Assembly: GCF_001574435.1 (NCBI RefSeq)
Contig: NZ_LOCN01000024.1
Coordinates: 5,770-69,769, forward strand
DNA: 64,000 nucleotides
From: Moritella sp. JT01
Lineage (GTDB): Bacteria; Pseudomonadota; Gammaproteobacteria; Enterobacterales; Moritellaceae
Direction: 5' to 3'
The notes under the pieces are model-generated. The model saw nothing but the letters and a program-made list of their open reading frames with translations, did no database searches and was not told the DNA's origin. Below are positions 44,511 through 53,704 of this stretch, piece after piece. Both the position numbers and the translations under genes were made by a program. Position 1 is the stretch's first letter. Every line of letters starts with the position of its first letter.

Positions 44511-45248
44511 TTAGTGATTGGTTGCACTGACCATGTCGGAAATTGTTTTTGCACAAGTTACAGTGATTAAACTGTCTGCATCTTGCTCTGTTCCCATTCT
44601 AACTGTTGAATGGGGTTTCATTGCGCTTTTTCTTGTTGTCTTTCCCGATAAGTGTAGCTCTTTTGCTTGCGTGATAGCGATGATCTTTTCAGCATTTTTG
44701 GGGTTAACGCCTGCACCAGGCATAATACTAATTCTGCCATCAGCTTGAATGATTAATTCTTTGATAAGCTCGCAACCTTGTTCAGCGTTGGCTTGTTGGC
44801 CAGATGTTAAAACGCGTTCACAGCCTGCATTAATTAAGATTTCTAACGCTTGTTTAGGATCATGACATAAATCAAAGGCTCGATGGAAGGTTACGCCGAT
44901 ATCGCGAGAGGCCGCCATTAAACGTTTTAATGCGACTTCATCAATATTCCCCTCTGGTGTTAATGCACCGATGACCACACCTTGGATACCCAATAGTTTC
45001 ATGAATTTAATATCAGAAACCATGATATCTACTTCTTGTTCGCTATATATAAAATCACCCGCGCGAGGGCGGATTATTGCATAAAGGGGGATAGTTGCTA
45101 GATCGAGAGACTTTTGGACAAACCCTGCATTGGCGGTTAGTCCCCCTAACGCTAAAGCCGAGCACAATTCGATACGATCTGCACCAGCCTGCTGAGCCGT
45201 TTGAAGTGACTCGATATTATCGACACATACCTCTATTGTAATTGTCAT
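44511..45248 (-). CDS. cutC: CutC family protein
   Basis: This 245-residue protein is a TIM-barrel with the CutC signature 'EVCVDNIESLQTAQQAGADRIELCSALALGGLTAN' at the N-terminus and 'GADRIELC' within it. CutC was linked to copper homeostasis, though direct evidence in bacteria is limited. Length is typical. It is transcribed alone. Confidence 0.9.
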   Translation of the reverse strand: MTITIEVCVDNIESLQTAQQAGADRIELCSALALGGLTANAGFVQKSLDLATIPLYAIIRPRAGDFIYSEQEVDIMVSDIKFMKLLGIQGVVIGALTPEGNIDEVALKRLMAASRDIGVTFHRAFDLCHDPKQALEILINAGCERVLTSGQQANAEQGCELIKELIIQADGRISIMPGAGVNPKNAEKIIAITQAKELHLSGKTTRKSAMKPHSTVRMGTEQDADSLITVTCAKTISDMVSATNH

Positions 45249-45307
45249 AAGCTTCTCTTTAATAAAAATAATAAAGCCAGCATAGGCAGTTTTACATAAT
45301 ATGAAAG

Positions 45308-45331
45308 TATAAAAGGCGACTAAGGCCGCCT
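45308..45331 (-). terminator. Terminator of the acyl-CoA synthetase gene
   Basis: On the minus strand a stem aggcg/cgcct (45327-45331 with 45314-45318) is followed by ttttat, 38 bp after the synthetase stop. Confidence 0.55.
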
Positions 45332-45368
45332 AGATCAATCATTATGGTAAAAAACTACGATATTGTTG

Positions 45369-47174
45369 CTAGAAAGACAATTGCTTTTCATCAATTGCAG
45401 TTATCGCACTGTTTTCTAACGGTGTATAGCTCTTTTGTTCAGGGTGCTTGATCAGAATGATTTCTTCCGAAGCATTTGGGTAGTATGATTCCTTTTTCAA
45501 ATCTGTTTTTTTATATTTGAACGTACCTGTAATTTCTTGTTGTGCACGTAGACGAACAAATATAGGTTGTGCATAGCTTGGCAGTACAGATGTGACATGT
45601 TGATAGAAATCAGCAGCTGAGAATTCATTTATCGGACAATTCAAAGTAAGTGCAACCATGCCTGCTCGACCATCATGATGTGGCAGTTCGACACCGTAAG
45701 CCACGGTCTGGTCGATTTGATTAAACTCATTAAGCTGACCTTCTACTTGCGTCGTCGCAACATTTTCACCTTTCCAACGGAATGTGTCACCTAATCTATC
45801 GACGAAAGAAATATGTCTGAATCCTTGATATTTAACGAGATCACCCGTATTGAAATAACAGTCGCCATCTTTGAGTACCGATTTGAATAGTTTTTTATTA
45901 CTTTCTTTATCATCGGTATAACCATCAAAGGGGGAACGCTTGGTTATTTTTGTTAATAGTAAACCCACACCCCCCGTTTTTACTTTGATCATTTTCCCTT
46001 TTTCATTGTACAGGGGTTCGTCATTATCATACTCTACAACAGTAAAGGCAAGTGGCGTCACGCCCGCGGTGTGAGGTAAATTTAATGCATTAGTAAACAC
46101 AAGGTTACATTCACTTGCCCCATAGAATTCGTTAATATGTTCGATCCCAAAGCGCTGTTGGAACTCGTCCCAAATCTCTGGGCGTAAACCATTACCAATA
46201 ATTTTTTTAATACCGTGTTGTTTATCGTTATCTTTTGCAGGTACATTCAGGAGGTAGCGGCATAGCTCACCGATATAGGTAAATGCGGTTGCATTGTGGG
46301 CCCGTATTTCATCCCAAAATCGACTGGAGCTGAATTTTTCAGAAAGAGCAAGTGTAGCTGCATTACCAAACACGGCACTTAATGAAACGGTTAAGGCGTT
46401 GTTATGGTACAGGGGGAGCGATAGGTATAACACATCATCAGAAGTAAGGCGCAACGATGCCATACCCATACCTGACATTGATTTAAACCAGCGATGGTGA
46501 CTCATTTTTGCTGCTTTAGGTAATCCTGTTGTCCCCGATGTGAAGATATAAAATGCAGAATTTTTAAGTTGAATTTTAGGCGTTGTATCCGGGTTTAATA
46601 CCGAATAATTTGCGACCAGTTTTGATATATTTCTAAACTTAATAGGGTGCTCTGGTGCTTTCAATGCAGGGATATAAAAGATGTTTTTTTGTAACGCTGG
46701 CGATAAGTGTTCTTTAATGTCATTAATGGTCGAATGATAAATTTCATCTGCGATAATCAATGTTGTATCGACAACTGCTAGGCTATGTTCGAGGATCGCA
46801 TTTTTCTGTGTTGTATTTATCATACAAGCAATTGCACCGAGCTTAACAACTGCAAGCGCGATGATAATTGTTTCAGGCCTATTATCGAGCATGATTGCTA
46901 CTTTATCACTCTGGCTAATCCCATATTCATGTAAAAAGTTTGCATATTGATTTGCTTGATTGTTCAGCTCTTCGTAACTATAACGTTGGTCTTTGAACTG
47001 GATAGCGATCAAACTGGAATTCTTAATAGCCTGCTCTTCAAGTAGTAAACCAATAGACATATAGCGTTCTGGTTTTGCTTTTTGTAAGTGCCATAGACCT
47101 TTTAAAATAGGCTTAGGTGTTTTTAGTATATTGATCGTGCTTTTGAATAATTGCTTACCGGTTATAACAGTCAT
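45369..47174 (-). CDS. Long/very-long-chain acyl-CoA synthetase, FATP-like
   Basis: This 601-residue AMP-forming enzyme activates fatty acids to acyl-CoA. The adenylation P-loop is 'FYIFTSGTTGLPKAAKMSH' and a second core motif is 'EFYGASECNLVF'; the terminal 'TGTFKYKKTDLKKE' contains the catalytic lysine region. The pattern is closer to the VLACS/FATP branch than to FadD. It sits beside a MaoC remnant, a regulator and a FabG4-type reductase, so it probably belongs to a dedicated fatty-acid or acyl-modification pathway. Confidence 0.85.
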   Translation of the reverse strand: MTVITGKQLFKSTINILKTPKPILKGLWHLQKAKPERYMSIGLLLEEQAIKNSSLIAIQFKDQRYSYEELNNQANQYANFLHEYGISQSDKVAIMLDNRPETIIIALAVVKLGAIACMINTTQKNAILEHSLAVVDTTLIIADEIYHSTINDIKEHLSPALQKNIFYIPALKAPEHPIKFRNISKLVANYSVLNPDTTPKIQLKNSAFYIFTSGTTGLPKAAKMSHHRWFKSMSGMGMASLRLTSDDVLYLSLPLYHNNALTVSLSAVFGNAATLALSEKFSSSRFWDEIRAHNATAFTYIGELCRYLLNVPAKDNDKQHGIKKIIGNGLRPEIWDEFQQRFGIEHINEFYGASECNLVFTNALNLPHTAGVTPLAFTVVEYDNDEPLYNEKGKMIKVKTGGVGLLLTKITKRSPFDGYTDDKESNKKLFKSVLKDGDCYFNTGDLVKYQGFRHISFVDRLGDTFRWKGENVATTQVEGQLNEFNQIDQTVAYGVELPHHDGRAGMVALTLNCPINEFSAADFYQHVTSVLPSYAQPIFVRLRAQQEITGTFKYKKTDLKKESYYPNASEEIILIKHPEQKSYTPLENSAITAIDEKQLSF

Positions 47175-47177
47175 AAG

Positions 47178-47429
47178 TTAATTCATTCTATTGAGTATAG
47201 GGAGTATGACGCCTGATAAATGGGTCACGCGTTGTTCTGAATTCATTAAATTAAAGGTAGTTTTTTGCTGTGATAATTTGACGTTAAAACACACTTGAGT
47301 AGGTAAATAGATAGCATTTTTAAATTGAACATTAATACTAATGCGTTGAATATCAATGAGCGCTTCTAATTGTGCGAGGACACGCGCTTTTGCCAGCATG
47401 CCGTTCATGATAGTTGACTTAAATCCCAT
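47178..47429 (-). pseudogene. MaoC-like enoyl-CoA hydratase remnant (C-terminal fragment)
   Basis: The 83-residue frame starts 'MGFKSTIMNGMLAKARVLA', which matches the C-terminal half of MaoC-type hydratases (normally about 280 residues, 'GxxxxIxHGMxxKA'). The catalytic-half N-terminus is absent. Just upstream on the minus strand, in another frame, is a short stretch beginning 'MTTRPITHFKKQPTPYSRKI' that could be the original N-terminus, followed by a stop. This suggests an internal deletion with frameshift. The remnant is 3 bp upstream of the synthetase, preserving operon order. Confidence 0.65.
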
Positions 47430-47678
47430 TTATTTTTCTGGAATAGGGTGTAGGTTGTTTTTTAAAGTGTGTAATCGGCCTTGTCGTCATGATAAATAAA
47501 TCGCGCAATTGTGTGTTGCATTTATGTTAACCTCTTTGTTTGCTTGTTAAGTTGGCGGGTATGTAATCGGTTATGGCAGCTCGGTCAAATACTTGACCTA
47601 AATTGTGTTACTCAAACCATTGATAGTGGTAGAGTTAGCGGTTCAAATAAAGATTTAAAGTTAATAAGTGGAATAATT

Positions 47679-48683
47679 ATGCAAGATGCGGGCGTATTAT
47701 TACGTATTGCTTATGCGGCAATGAAAGAGTTAGATATCGATGTACTCGAAGTGCTCTCTCGTTGCAACATTAGTGAAGATGTGCTGAATGATAAGGATTT
47801 ACGTACCCCTAATCATGCGCAAACACATTTTTGGCAGGTCCTTGAGGAGATAACGAAAGATCCCAATATTGGTATTTCTCTTGGCGAACGAATGCCTGTA
47901 TTTACTGGCCAAGTTTTAGAGTATCTTTTTTTGAGTAGCCCTACGTTTGGTACTGGTTGGGATCGCGCAGCAAAATACTTCCGGTTGATTAGTGACGCGG
48001 CAAGTGTTGCGATTCATGTTGATGGTGATGTCGCGAGGTTATCTGTTAATTTAGACGGAATGAGAGAAGATGCTAATCGCCACTTGAATGACTGTTTAGT
48101 GATAGGTGCATTTAAATTCTGCCAGCATGTTACAGACGGTGACTTTAAAGCCAATAAAATTGCCTTTGCTCATCAACAGCCTAGCGATTTAACTGCCTAT
48201 GCTAACGTTTTTCCTTGTCCACTTGAGTTTTCAGCGGCAGATAATTTTATTTATTTTGATGCTGATTTTCTCGATCGACCTTCAACACATGCTGAACCTG
48301 AATTGTTTGCACTGCACGAGCAGTTAGCAAGCCGAAAAATTGCAAAATTAGAACTTCAAGACATTATAAATAAGGTGCGTGGCATTATTGCCCAACAACT
48401 TGAGTCGGGCGTTGTGACATTAGAGAGTATTGCAACCGAGCTTGATATGAAGCCACGTATGTTACGGGCTAAGTTGGCTGAGATTGATTATAATTTCAAT
48501 CAAATTCTAGCGGATTTCCGTTGTGAGCTGTCTAAAAAACTGTTGGCGAATACGGATGAATCAATTGATCAGATTGTATATCTAACTGGGTTTTCAGAGC
48601 CAAGTACTTTTTATCGTGCATTTAAACGTTGGGTACAAATGACACCCATTGAATATCGCCGAAGTAAGCGGGTTAACGATTAA
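47679..48683 (+). CDS. AraC-family transcriptional regulator
   Basis: This 334-residue regulator has an N-terminal Arabinose-binding/OruR-like domain (about 1-200) and two C-terminal helix-turn-helix units ('LESIATELDMKPRMLRAKL' and 'IDQIVYLTGFSEPSTFYRAF'). The start at 47679 ('MQDAGVLLRIAYAAMKELD') is the usual start for the family; the longer frame begins in non-conserved sequence. It lies between the broken MaoC/synthetase pair and the FabG4-type gene, so it likely regulates that fatty-acid set. Confidence 0.85.
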   Translation: MQDAGVLLRIAYAAMKELDIDVLEVLSRCNISEDVLNDKDLRTPNHAQTHFWQVLEEITKDPNIGISLGERMPVFTGQVLEYLFLSSPTFGTGWDRAAKYFRLISDAASVAIHVDGDVARLSVNLDGMREDANRHLNDCLVIGAFKFCQHVTDGDFKANKIAFAHQQPSDLTAYANVFPCPLEFSAADNFIYFDADFLDRPSTHAEPELFALHEQLASRKIAKLELQDIINKVRGIIAQQLESGVVTLESIATELDMKPRMLRAKLAEIDYNFNQILADFRCELSKKLLANTDESIDQIVYLTGFSEPSTFYRAFKRWVQMTPIEYRRSKRVND

Positions 48684-48711
48684 TAAATCTAGAAGCGTTT
48701 AACCTAGAAAG

Positions 48712-48745
48712 AAGTAGCTGCGATCCATCAAGGTCGCAGCTACTT
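48712..48745. terminator. Bidirectional hairpin aagtagctgcga/tcgcagctactt
   Basis: Perfect 12-bp arms (48712-48723 and 48734-48745) with a 10-base loop lie between the convergent regulator and FabG4-type genes. Confidence 0.55.
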
Positions 48746-48760
48746 CAGCGTTACGTATCT

Positions 48761-50176
48761 CTAAGCACCAATTAATGATTGGCCGCAAATTCGAATTGTA
48801 TTACCTGTCACTCCTGCTGCTTGTGGTTGCGCAAAAAATGCAATAGCCTCGGCTACGTCAATTGGTTTACCTCCCTGTTTTAACGAATTCATTCGGCGAC
48901 CCGCTTCACGCACGGTAAAGGGGATCGCAGCGGTCATTTTTGTTTCGATAAAACCAGGTGCTACGGCATTAATGGTTATATTCTTTTCAGCAAGCGGTTT
49001 TTGCATCGCATCGACATAACCAATAACGGCAGCCTTAGACGTCGCGTAATTTGTTTGACCAAAGTTTCCTGCAATACCACTCATCGAAGATACGCAAATA
49101 ATTCGACCATATTGACTCAATAAGTTTTCACTTAGTAGTCGCTCATTAATTCTTTCCATGGCTGACAGATTAATATCCATAAGCACGTCCCAGTGATTAT
49201 TCGTCATACGTGCGAGGGTTTTATCTTTTGTAACCCCTGCATTATGTACAATGATATCAAGTGATGTTTCACGTACAAATTCGGCAATGACAGTTGGCGC
49301 GTCATCAGACGTAATGTCGGCTACGATAGTACTGCCTTTTAAGCGATGCGCAATTTTTTCAAGATCCGGTTTCAGTGCTGGTATATCTAAACAAATAACA
49401 TGAGCGCCATCGCGAGCGAGTGTTTCAGCAATAGCGGCTCCAATACCACGAGATGCGCCAGTAACAAGCGCGGTTTTTCCTTGTAAAGGTTTAGTTAGGT
49501 TAACAGTACCGTGTATTGTTCCTGGTTTCACATTAATCACTTGTGCTGATATATAGGCAGACTTAGTAGACGTAAGGAAGCGGAGTGGGGCGTTAAGCAA
49601 TGATTCACTGCCTGCTTGCACATACATAAGTTGGCATGTGCTGCCATTTTTACCGATTTCTTTGGCCAGACTACGACAGAAACCTTCTAAAGATCGTTGT
49701 ACTGTAGCGTAACTCACATCCTTAAGGTGCTCACTCGGACGACCTAAAACGATGACTCTGCTACATTTTGATAGTTGTTTTATTGCAGGCTGGAAAAATC
49801 GGTGTAATGCGCTTAATTGCTGGCTTGTTTTAATGCCAGATGCATCAAAGACGATGCCGTTGAATTGATCTGATTTGTTCATCGCATTTAAGCTAATTGG
49901 GGTAGCACTGAGTGGGGTATTATTAAATTGATCATTAAGGTTGGCTAACTCTGGTGTGCTATTCGGATAAGAAATAGCAAGTTCTGCATCGTGAAATGTT
50001 TCAAGGATGGGTTTTATCAGATCACTATTCGTGGCGGCCCCGATAAGTAAACGACCAGAAATAAGATCTGGACCGTGAGAAAAGCGCGTTAATGTAACTG
50101 GTTGTGGAAGATTAAGTTTTTTGAATAAAGCTGAGGTCCACTTACCATTGGCGATCTTTGCATACGTATCCGTCAT
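48761..50176 (-). CDS. High-molecular-weight 3-oxoacyl-ACP/CoA reductase, FabG4-type
   Basis: This 471-residue protein is a two-domain short-chain dehydrogenase. The N-terminal domain (about 1-220) is degenerate; the C-terminal domain carries 'ALVTGASRGIGAAIAETLAR' (dinucleotide-binding), 'HNAG', and the catalytic Tyr-x-x-x-Lys in 'NYATSKAAVIGY'. HMW FabG proteins, such as mycobacterial FabG4, reduce beta-ketoacyl-CoA or -ACP. Such genes commonly travel with MaoC, thiolase and acyl-CoA synthetase, all found within 7 kb here. Confidence 0.85.
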   Translation of the reverse strand: MTDTYAKIANGKWTSALFKKLNLPQPVTLTRFSHGPDLISGRLLIGAATNSDLIKPILETFHDAELAISYPNSTPELANLNDQFNNTPLSATPISLNAMNKSDQFNGIVFDASGIKTSQQLSALHRFFQPAIKQLSKCSRVIVLGRPSEHLKDVSYATVQRSLEGFCRSLAKEIGKNGSTCQLMYVQAGSESLLNAPLRFLTSTKSAYISAQVINVKPGTIHGTVNLTKPLQGKTALVTGASRGIGAAIAETLARDGAHVICLDIPALKPDLEKIAHRLKGSTIVADITSDDAPTVIAEFVRETSLDIIVHNAGVTKDKTLARMTNNHWDVLMDINLSAMERINERLLSENLLSQYGRIICVSSMSGIAGNFGQTNYATSKAAVIGYVDAMQKPLAEKNITINAVAPGFIETKMTAAIPFTVREAGRRMNSLKQGGKPIDVAEAIAFFAQPQAAGVTGNTIRICGQSLIGA

Positions 50177-50535
50177 TATTTAATCCTTGTTATTGTGAGC
50201 AGTATTAATCTAGCAATTGAGCATGTGTTAAAAGTTACTGTATGACTATGACTTATTTGCCAAATATTGGTAATAAATAGTCCAGTTCATTGCAGTATAA
50301 ATGGGTATAGTATAACTAAATAATATGCAAAACATCGACTTCATGACGTTCTTTTACGTTGTTGGGAAGAGTCGGTAGGCAAAGCGGCGAAAAAGGAAGT
50401 GTTCAATGAGATGCTAGCGCATTTCATTGTAAATAGTGACCTTCGGCACGACAACCCAATCATTGGTTTCCAACAATTGGGGGTCACTTTATTATTAGGC
50501 TTTAGCGTTATCTATAATAGAATTATCGTCGACAA
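50177..50535. other. 359-bp intergenic region, no gene supported
   Basis: It lies between the reductase and DsbA-like genes, both minus strand. It contains short frames broken by stops (one opens 'MQNIDFMTFFYVVGKSR' and stops; another runs 50399-50596 into the DsbA-like gene) and short palindromic motifs such as ccaatcattgg. None has an RBS plus family resemblance. It may be a decayed gene. Confidence 0.3.
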
Positions 50536-51327
50536 TTATTGTGTTATAGATGCTTTTACTTTTCTGATTGCATTTTTGATGCCTTCAGGGTCATAACCCG
50601 GTAGCATAACTACGTTATCTTGATTTGCTCCTTTGCTTGGCATTATAACTACAGCTGGTGTACCACGTAATCCGAGTTTAGAAAATAACTTAAAGTTAGC
50701 TGCGTAACGCGCATTAGGTTTGAATTCATTAACGTTTACACCCGCTTTTTTAGCTGATTTTTTAACGTCTTCTTTGGTTAACTTACCTTCGTCATGACCT
50801 GTTGCGAAGATTGCGTTATGGTAAGTTAAGTAAGCTTTACTGCCTTTTTCAGAAAAAATCCATTGTCCCATGTCAGCTGCGTAACCTGATACTTCCCAGC
50901 GCTCAGAAAAAATAGGTGTTTCTTTAAAAATGAATTTAGCATCAGGATTTTCTTTTATTATGCTATCAAATTCAGGGCTCAATTTGGCACAGTATGCACA
51001 TTGATAATCAAAGAATTCGATAATACTTACATCTGCATCACTAGGGCCGATGAAAGGACTTTTTTTGTCTTTAAGTAGTGCATCTTGATTGTCTACGATT
51101 GCTTTAGCGCTTGCGGCTTGTTGTAATTTCATTTGTTTTAATTGCAGGTTTTTTGAAGCTTGTATCAAAATTTCTGGATGGTTTACTATGTATTCAGCAG
51201 CAATTTTCCCTATTTCATCTTCTTGTTCTTTATTAAATGTTGAATTCGAAGCCATGCAATTAAGGCTGATAAGTGTACCCAAAGCAGCTGCAATAGAAAG
51301 AGATGATTTTTTCATTTTTAAACTCAT
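50536..51327 (-). CDS. DsbA-family thiol:disulfide protein, Com1/ScsC-like
   Basis: This 263-residue periplasmic protein has a signal peptide (about 1-26), a helical N-terminal dimerisation-like region ('AEYIVNHPEILIQAS'), and a thioredoxin fold with active site CAYC in 'FFDYQCAYCAKLSPEF'. A cis-Pro segment ('LRGTPAVVI') follows. The arrangement matches Com1/ScsC-type oxidases or isomerases. No DsbB-like partner is adjacent. Confidence 0.88.
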   Translation of the reverse strand: MSLKMKKSSLSIAAALGTLISLNCMASNSTFNKEQEDEIGKIAAEYIVNHPEILIQASKNLQLKQMKLQQAASAKAIVDNQDALLKDKKSPFIGPSDADVSIIEFFDYQCAYCAKLSPEFDSIIKENPDAKFIFKETPIFSERWEVSGYAADMGQWIFSEKGSKAYLTYHNAIFATGHDEGKLTKEDVKKSAKKAGVNVNEFKPNARYAANFKLFSKLGLRGTPAVVIMPSKGANQDNVVMLPGYDPEGIKNAIRKVKASITQ

Positions 51328-51726
51328 TTAATGTAAGTAGTGTGGTATGTGTAAGCATAATGAAAGAAAAGTTCCTTAAAATTAAAATTCGAACCATGAA
51401 TTTTAAGCTTGTAGTCCTACTCAAATCTCTCATTCACATTTTCAGGGCCATAACAACGGCCAAATTGATATATAGCTTGAGTAATCGAAATATCATCATA
51501 CGATTATGGTAAGGCGTTCCAATATTCCTTACCATAAAGGGAATCTGGCACTATACAAATATAATTCTTGTTTACGTTTTGATTTTATTTGATAGATTCT
51601 GAATGTTTTCCTATATCCATTTGTAATACATAAAAATTTTGATATTGTTGAAGACACTTTAATTAAAGTAGGATTCACATATACGTTCCAAGCTTAGCTT
51701 GGCGTTATCAAGATTAAGGAATAATC
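51328..51726. other. 399-bp intergenic region with inverted repeats
   Basis: It lies between divergent genes. A 10-bp inverted repeat (51505-51514 with 51527-51536, tatggtaagg) and a 6-bp stem ccaagc/gcttgg (51688-51702) run into the core-like bases gcgtta at 51702-51707. No coding sequence is supported. Confidence 0.35.
51688..51707 (+). other. Integron-like 3' core motif (weak)
   Basis: A ccaagc-tta-gcttgg stem ending in gcgtta resembles the right half of an attC recombination site directly ahead of a GNAT gene. No matching left half is found nearby, so this is a weak candidate only. Confidence 0.2.
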
Positions 51727-52245
51727 GTGCAATTATCAGGTCAAAGAATAAAACTATCACCATTCGATGAAACGGATAAGCGTCTTTTTATTGAAATATC
51801 AATGTGTCCCAAAATGATGGAACATGTTTATGAAGCCTTTACATATGAAGACGCTGCAGCGGCGTTCGCAGCTAAATCACAGCCTTGGACTATTGAAAGT
51901 GACGGATGGCTGTCATTAGGCATATCTGAAACCGAAACCGGTGAAAAACTAGGGAATATAGGACTTAAAATTGTTAACCATGAAGCCAAAATTGCTGTGG
52001 TTGGCTATATGATTAAGCAGGGTGCTCAAGGAAAAGGGTTTGCAAGTGAGGCATTGAACCTGCTTAAAGACTATGCGCTCAATGGATTGGAACTTAATAA
52101 GCTAACAGCTACATGTTCAGTTCATAATATGGGTTCATTTAAACTACTCGAAAAACTTGGCTTTGTTCGTGAGGGCCGTTTACAGCAAAACTCTTTAATT
52201 AGTAACAAGTATGTAGATGATTATATCTATGGTTTGTGCAAGTAG
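51727..52245 (+). CDS. GNAT-family N-acetyltransferase, RimJ/RimL-like (1)
   Basis: This 172-residue protein starts GTG and has the GNAT acetyl-CoA site 'VGYMIKQGAQGKGFASEALNLL' and the 'NMGSFKLLEKLGFVREG' C-terminal motif of the RimJ/RimL branch, which acetylates N-terminal amines or small substrates. The target is unknown. GNAT genes are frequent integron cassettes; a weak attC-like end lies 20 bp before this gene and another after it. Confidence 0.85.
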   Translation: MQLSGQRIKLSPFDETDKRLFIEISMCPKMMEHVYEAFTYEDAAAAFAAKSQPWTIESDGWLSLGISETETGEKLGNIGLKIVNHEAKIAVVGYMIKQGAQGKGFASEALNLLKDYALNGLELNKLTATCSVHNMGSFKLLEKLGFVREGRLQQNSLISNKYVDDYIYGLCK

Positions 52246-52250
52246 TTTTA

Positions 52251-52270
52251 TAACAAATCGCTGAATTAAG
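52251..52270 (+). other. Integron-like 5' core motif (weak)
   Basis: The sequence taacaaatcgctgaattaag, five bases after the first GNAT stop, resembles the left half of Vibrio-type attC sites (TAACAA-N-CGC). The right half with complementary arms is not obvious before the next gene, so the assignment is tentative. Confidence 0.25.
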
Positions 52271-52312
52271 ATTCACTAAGGCTGTCATGCCGCCGTTCAA
52301 TTTAGAGGCTAT

Positions 52313-52840
52313 ATGCAATTAAAAGTATCTTCAAGTATCGTCCTTACGCCATTAAGTACATCCCATGCCCTTGAGCTATTTGAAGCCGTAGAATTGAGTC
52401 GGAATAACCTTTCTCAATACATGCCATGGGAAAAGAGCGTAATAGATCGGGAAAGTGCCGAAGATTATATTGATAAACGTTTAAATAGCGGTGAGGAAGG
52501 TGCGGAATGGTTCGCGATTAATTTTAAAAATAAATTCGGTGGTGTTTTTGCAATAAAATCAATCAATAGAAATTTCAGCACTTGTGAGCTTGGGTACTGG
52601 CTTTCTGACAATGCTAGAGGTAATCGCGTTATCGGTCAAGTGTTGGAGAATGCAGTGCCTTATCTAGCGAATAAACAAAATATTAGCGTTATTGAATTTC
52701 ATTGCTTAGAAAGCAATGCTGCCAGTATTCGTATAGTGGAACGAGTAGGGGCTAAATTTCAAAGTAAAATAGCTAATATATTAGATGTTCCTCATAAAGA
52801 GCCGTCACTGTGTATTTATGCGTTGGAAGTTCAGGCTTAA
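52313..52840 (+). CDS. GNAT-family N-acetyltransferase, RimJ/RimL-like (2)
   Basis: This 175-residue protein has the RimJ/RimL pattern: 'LTPLSTSHALELFEAVE', 'CELGYWLSDNARGNRV' (acetyl-CoA loop) and 'NAASIRIVERVGAKFQSK'. It is not a close copy of the preceding GNAT gene, so the two are neighbours rather than a recent duplication. A following short gap leads to a periplasmic DUF1090 protein. Confidence 0.85.
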   Translation: MQLKVSSSIVLTPLSTSHALELFEAVELSRNNLSQYMPWEKSVIDRESAEDYIDKRLNSGEEGAEWFAINFKNKFGGVFAIKSINRNFSTCELGYWLSDNARGNRVIGQVLENAVPYLANKQNISVIEFHCLESNAASIRIVERVGAKFQSKIANILDVPHKEPSLCIYALEVQA

Positions 52841-52921
52841 TCAAATTATTCTATTTATGTAAATTCGTGATACTTAAAAAATTCAACATTTTTCAATTTT
52901 CAATTTTCAAAAGGATATATA

Positions 52922-53308
52922 ATGATAAATAAAATGATATCTGTTGCTACTGTTTCATTTTTATTAGCCATATCATCAACTACCTATGCAGGGCAGTTGA
53001 CAGGCTGCGCTGCAAAAAAGAATGAGTTAGAAACGCAAATAACGTATGCAAAAAAATATGATAATACCTATCGTATTCAGGGCTTAGAAAAAGCACTCAA
53101 GGAAATAAATGAAAACTGTACTGATGAATCATTGAAAACTAAACGAATGAAGAAAATAACAGAGAAAGAACAAAAAGTTGCAGAAAGAAAACACGATCTC
53201 AAAGAAGCAAAAGAAACTGGTAACCCAGATAAAATAAAAAAGAAAGAGCGGAAGTTAGAGGCTGCTGTTAACGAACTATCTGAGGCTAAAAACGAGCTTT
53301 TACGTTAA
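52922..53308 (+). CDS. DUF1090 family periplasmic protein, YqjC-like
   Basis: This 128-residue protein has a signal peptide (about 1-23, ending 'TTYAG') and a charged coiled-coil-like domain with a Cys pair ('GCAAKKNELE' and 'NCTDE'). The pattern matches DUF1090, of unknown function. The helical Lys/Glu-rich tail ('KKITEKEQKVAERKHDL') is typical. An RBS aagga lies 8 bp upstream. Confidence 0.85.
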   Translation: MINKMISVATVSFLLAISSTTYAGQLTGCAAKKNELETQITYAKKYDNTYRIQGLEKALKEINENCTDESLKTKRMKKITEKEQKVAERKHDLKEAKETGNPDKIKKKERKLEAAVNELSEAKNELLR

Positions 53309-53704
53309 TTGTAGTCGCACAGCTTAATCTAACAACAAGTTAAATAACATAACCATTATGGTTAATGGGGAGGGGGTATATTAGTTAGGCTCTCTCATAA
53401 TATGTTCATATTAGTTTGCCATATATTTTTAAATAATGGATAAGTAAAAAGTAAGATCTTCCCTCCGTTGGCTTGAGTCAAATACAGCCCTGATTTTTCA
53501 GCAAATGCTGTCCAACGTTGGGTTAATTAAATCCTCATTGCATAAATATGAAACTACTTCAAATAGAGAGAGTTAAAATAGCGGTGAACAAACAAGCAGC
53601 TTAGAGTTTTTATTTTAAACTTGTTTCAACAATGTTACATTAATGTATCTAAAGCCTAATGTGCTGCGGGCATATATAAGTCATCTTAATTAAAGGAATA
53701 AACC
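53309..53704. other. 396-bp upstream region of the thiolase gene
   Basis: No coding sequence is supported. The region is AT-rich with a G-rich patch (ggggaggggg near 53367) and short imperfect palindromes. I cannot identify a FadR or PsrA operator with confidence. Confidence 0.3.

Noticed and set aside
50399-50596. 65-residue plus-strand reading frame in the reductase/DsbA gap
   Set aside because: It starts with GTG, has no family resemblance, and its 3' third overlaps the DsbA-like coding sequence on the other strand.
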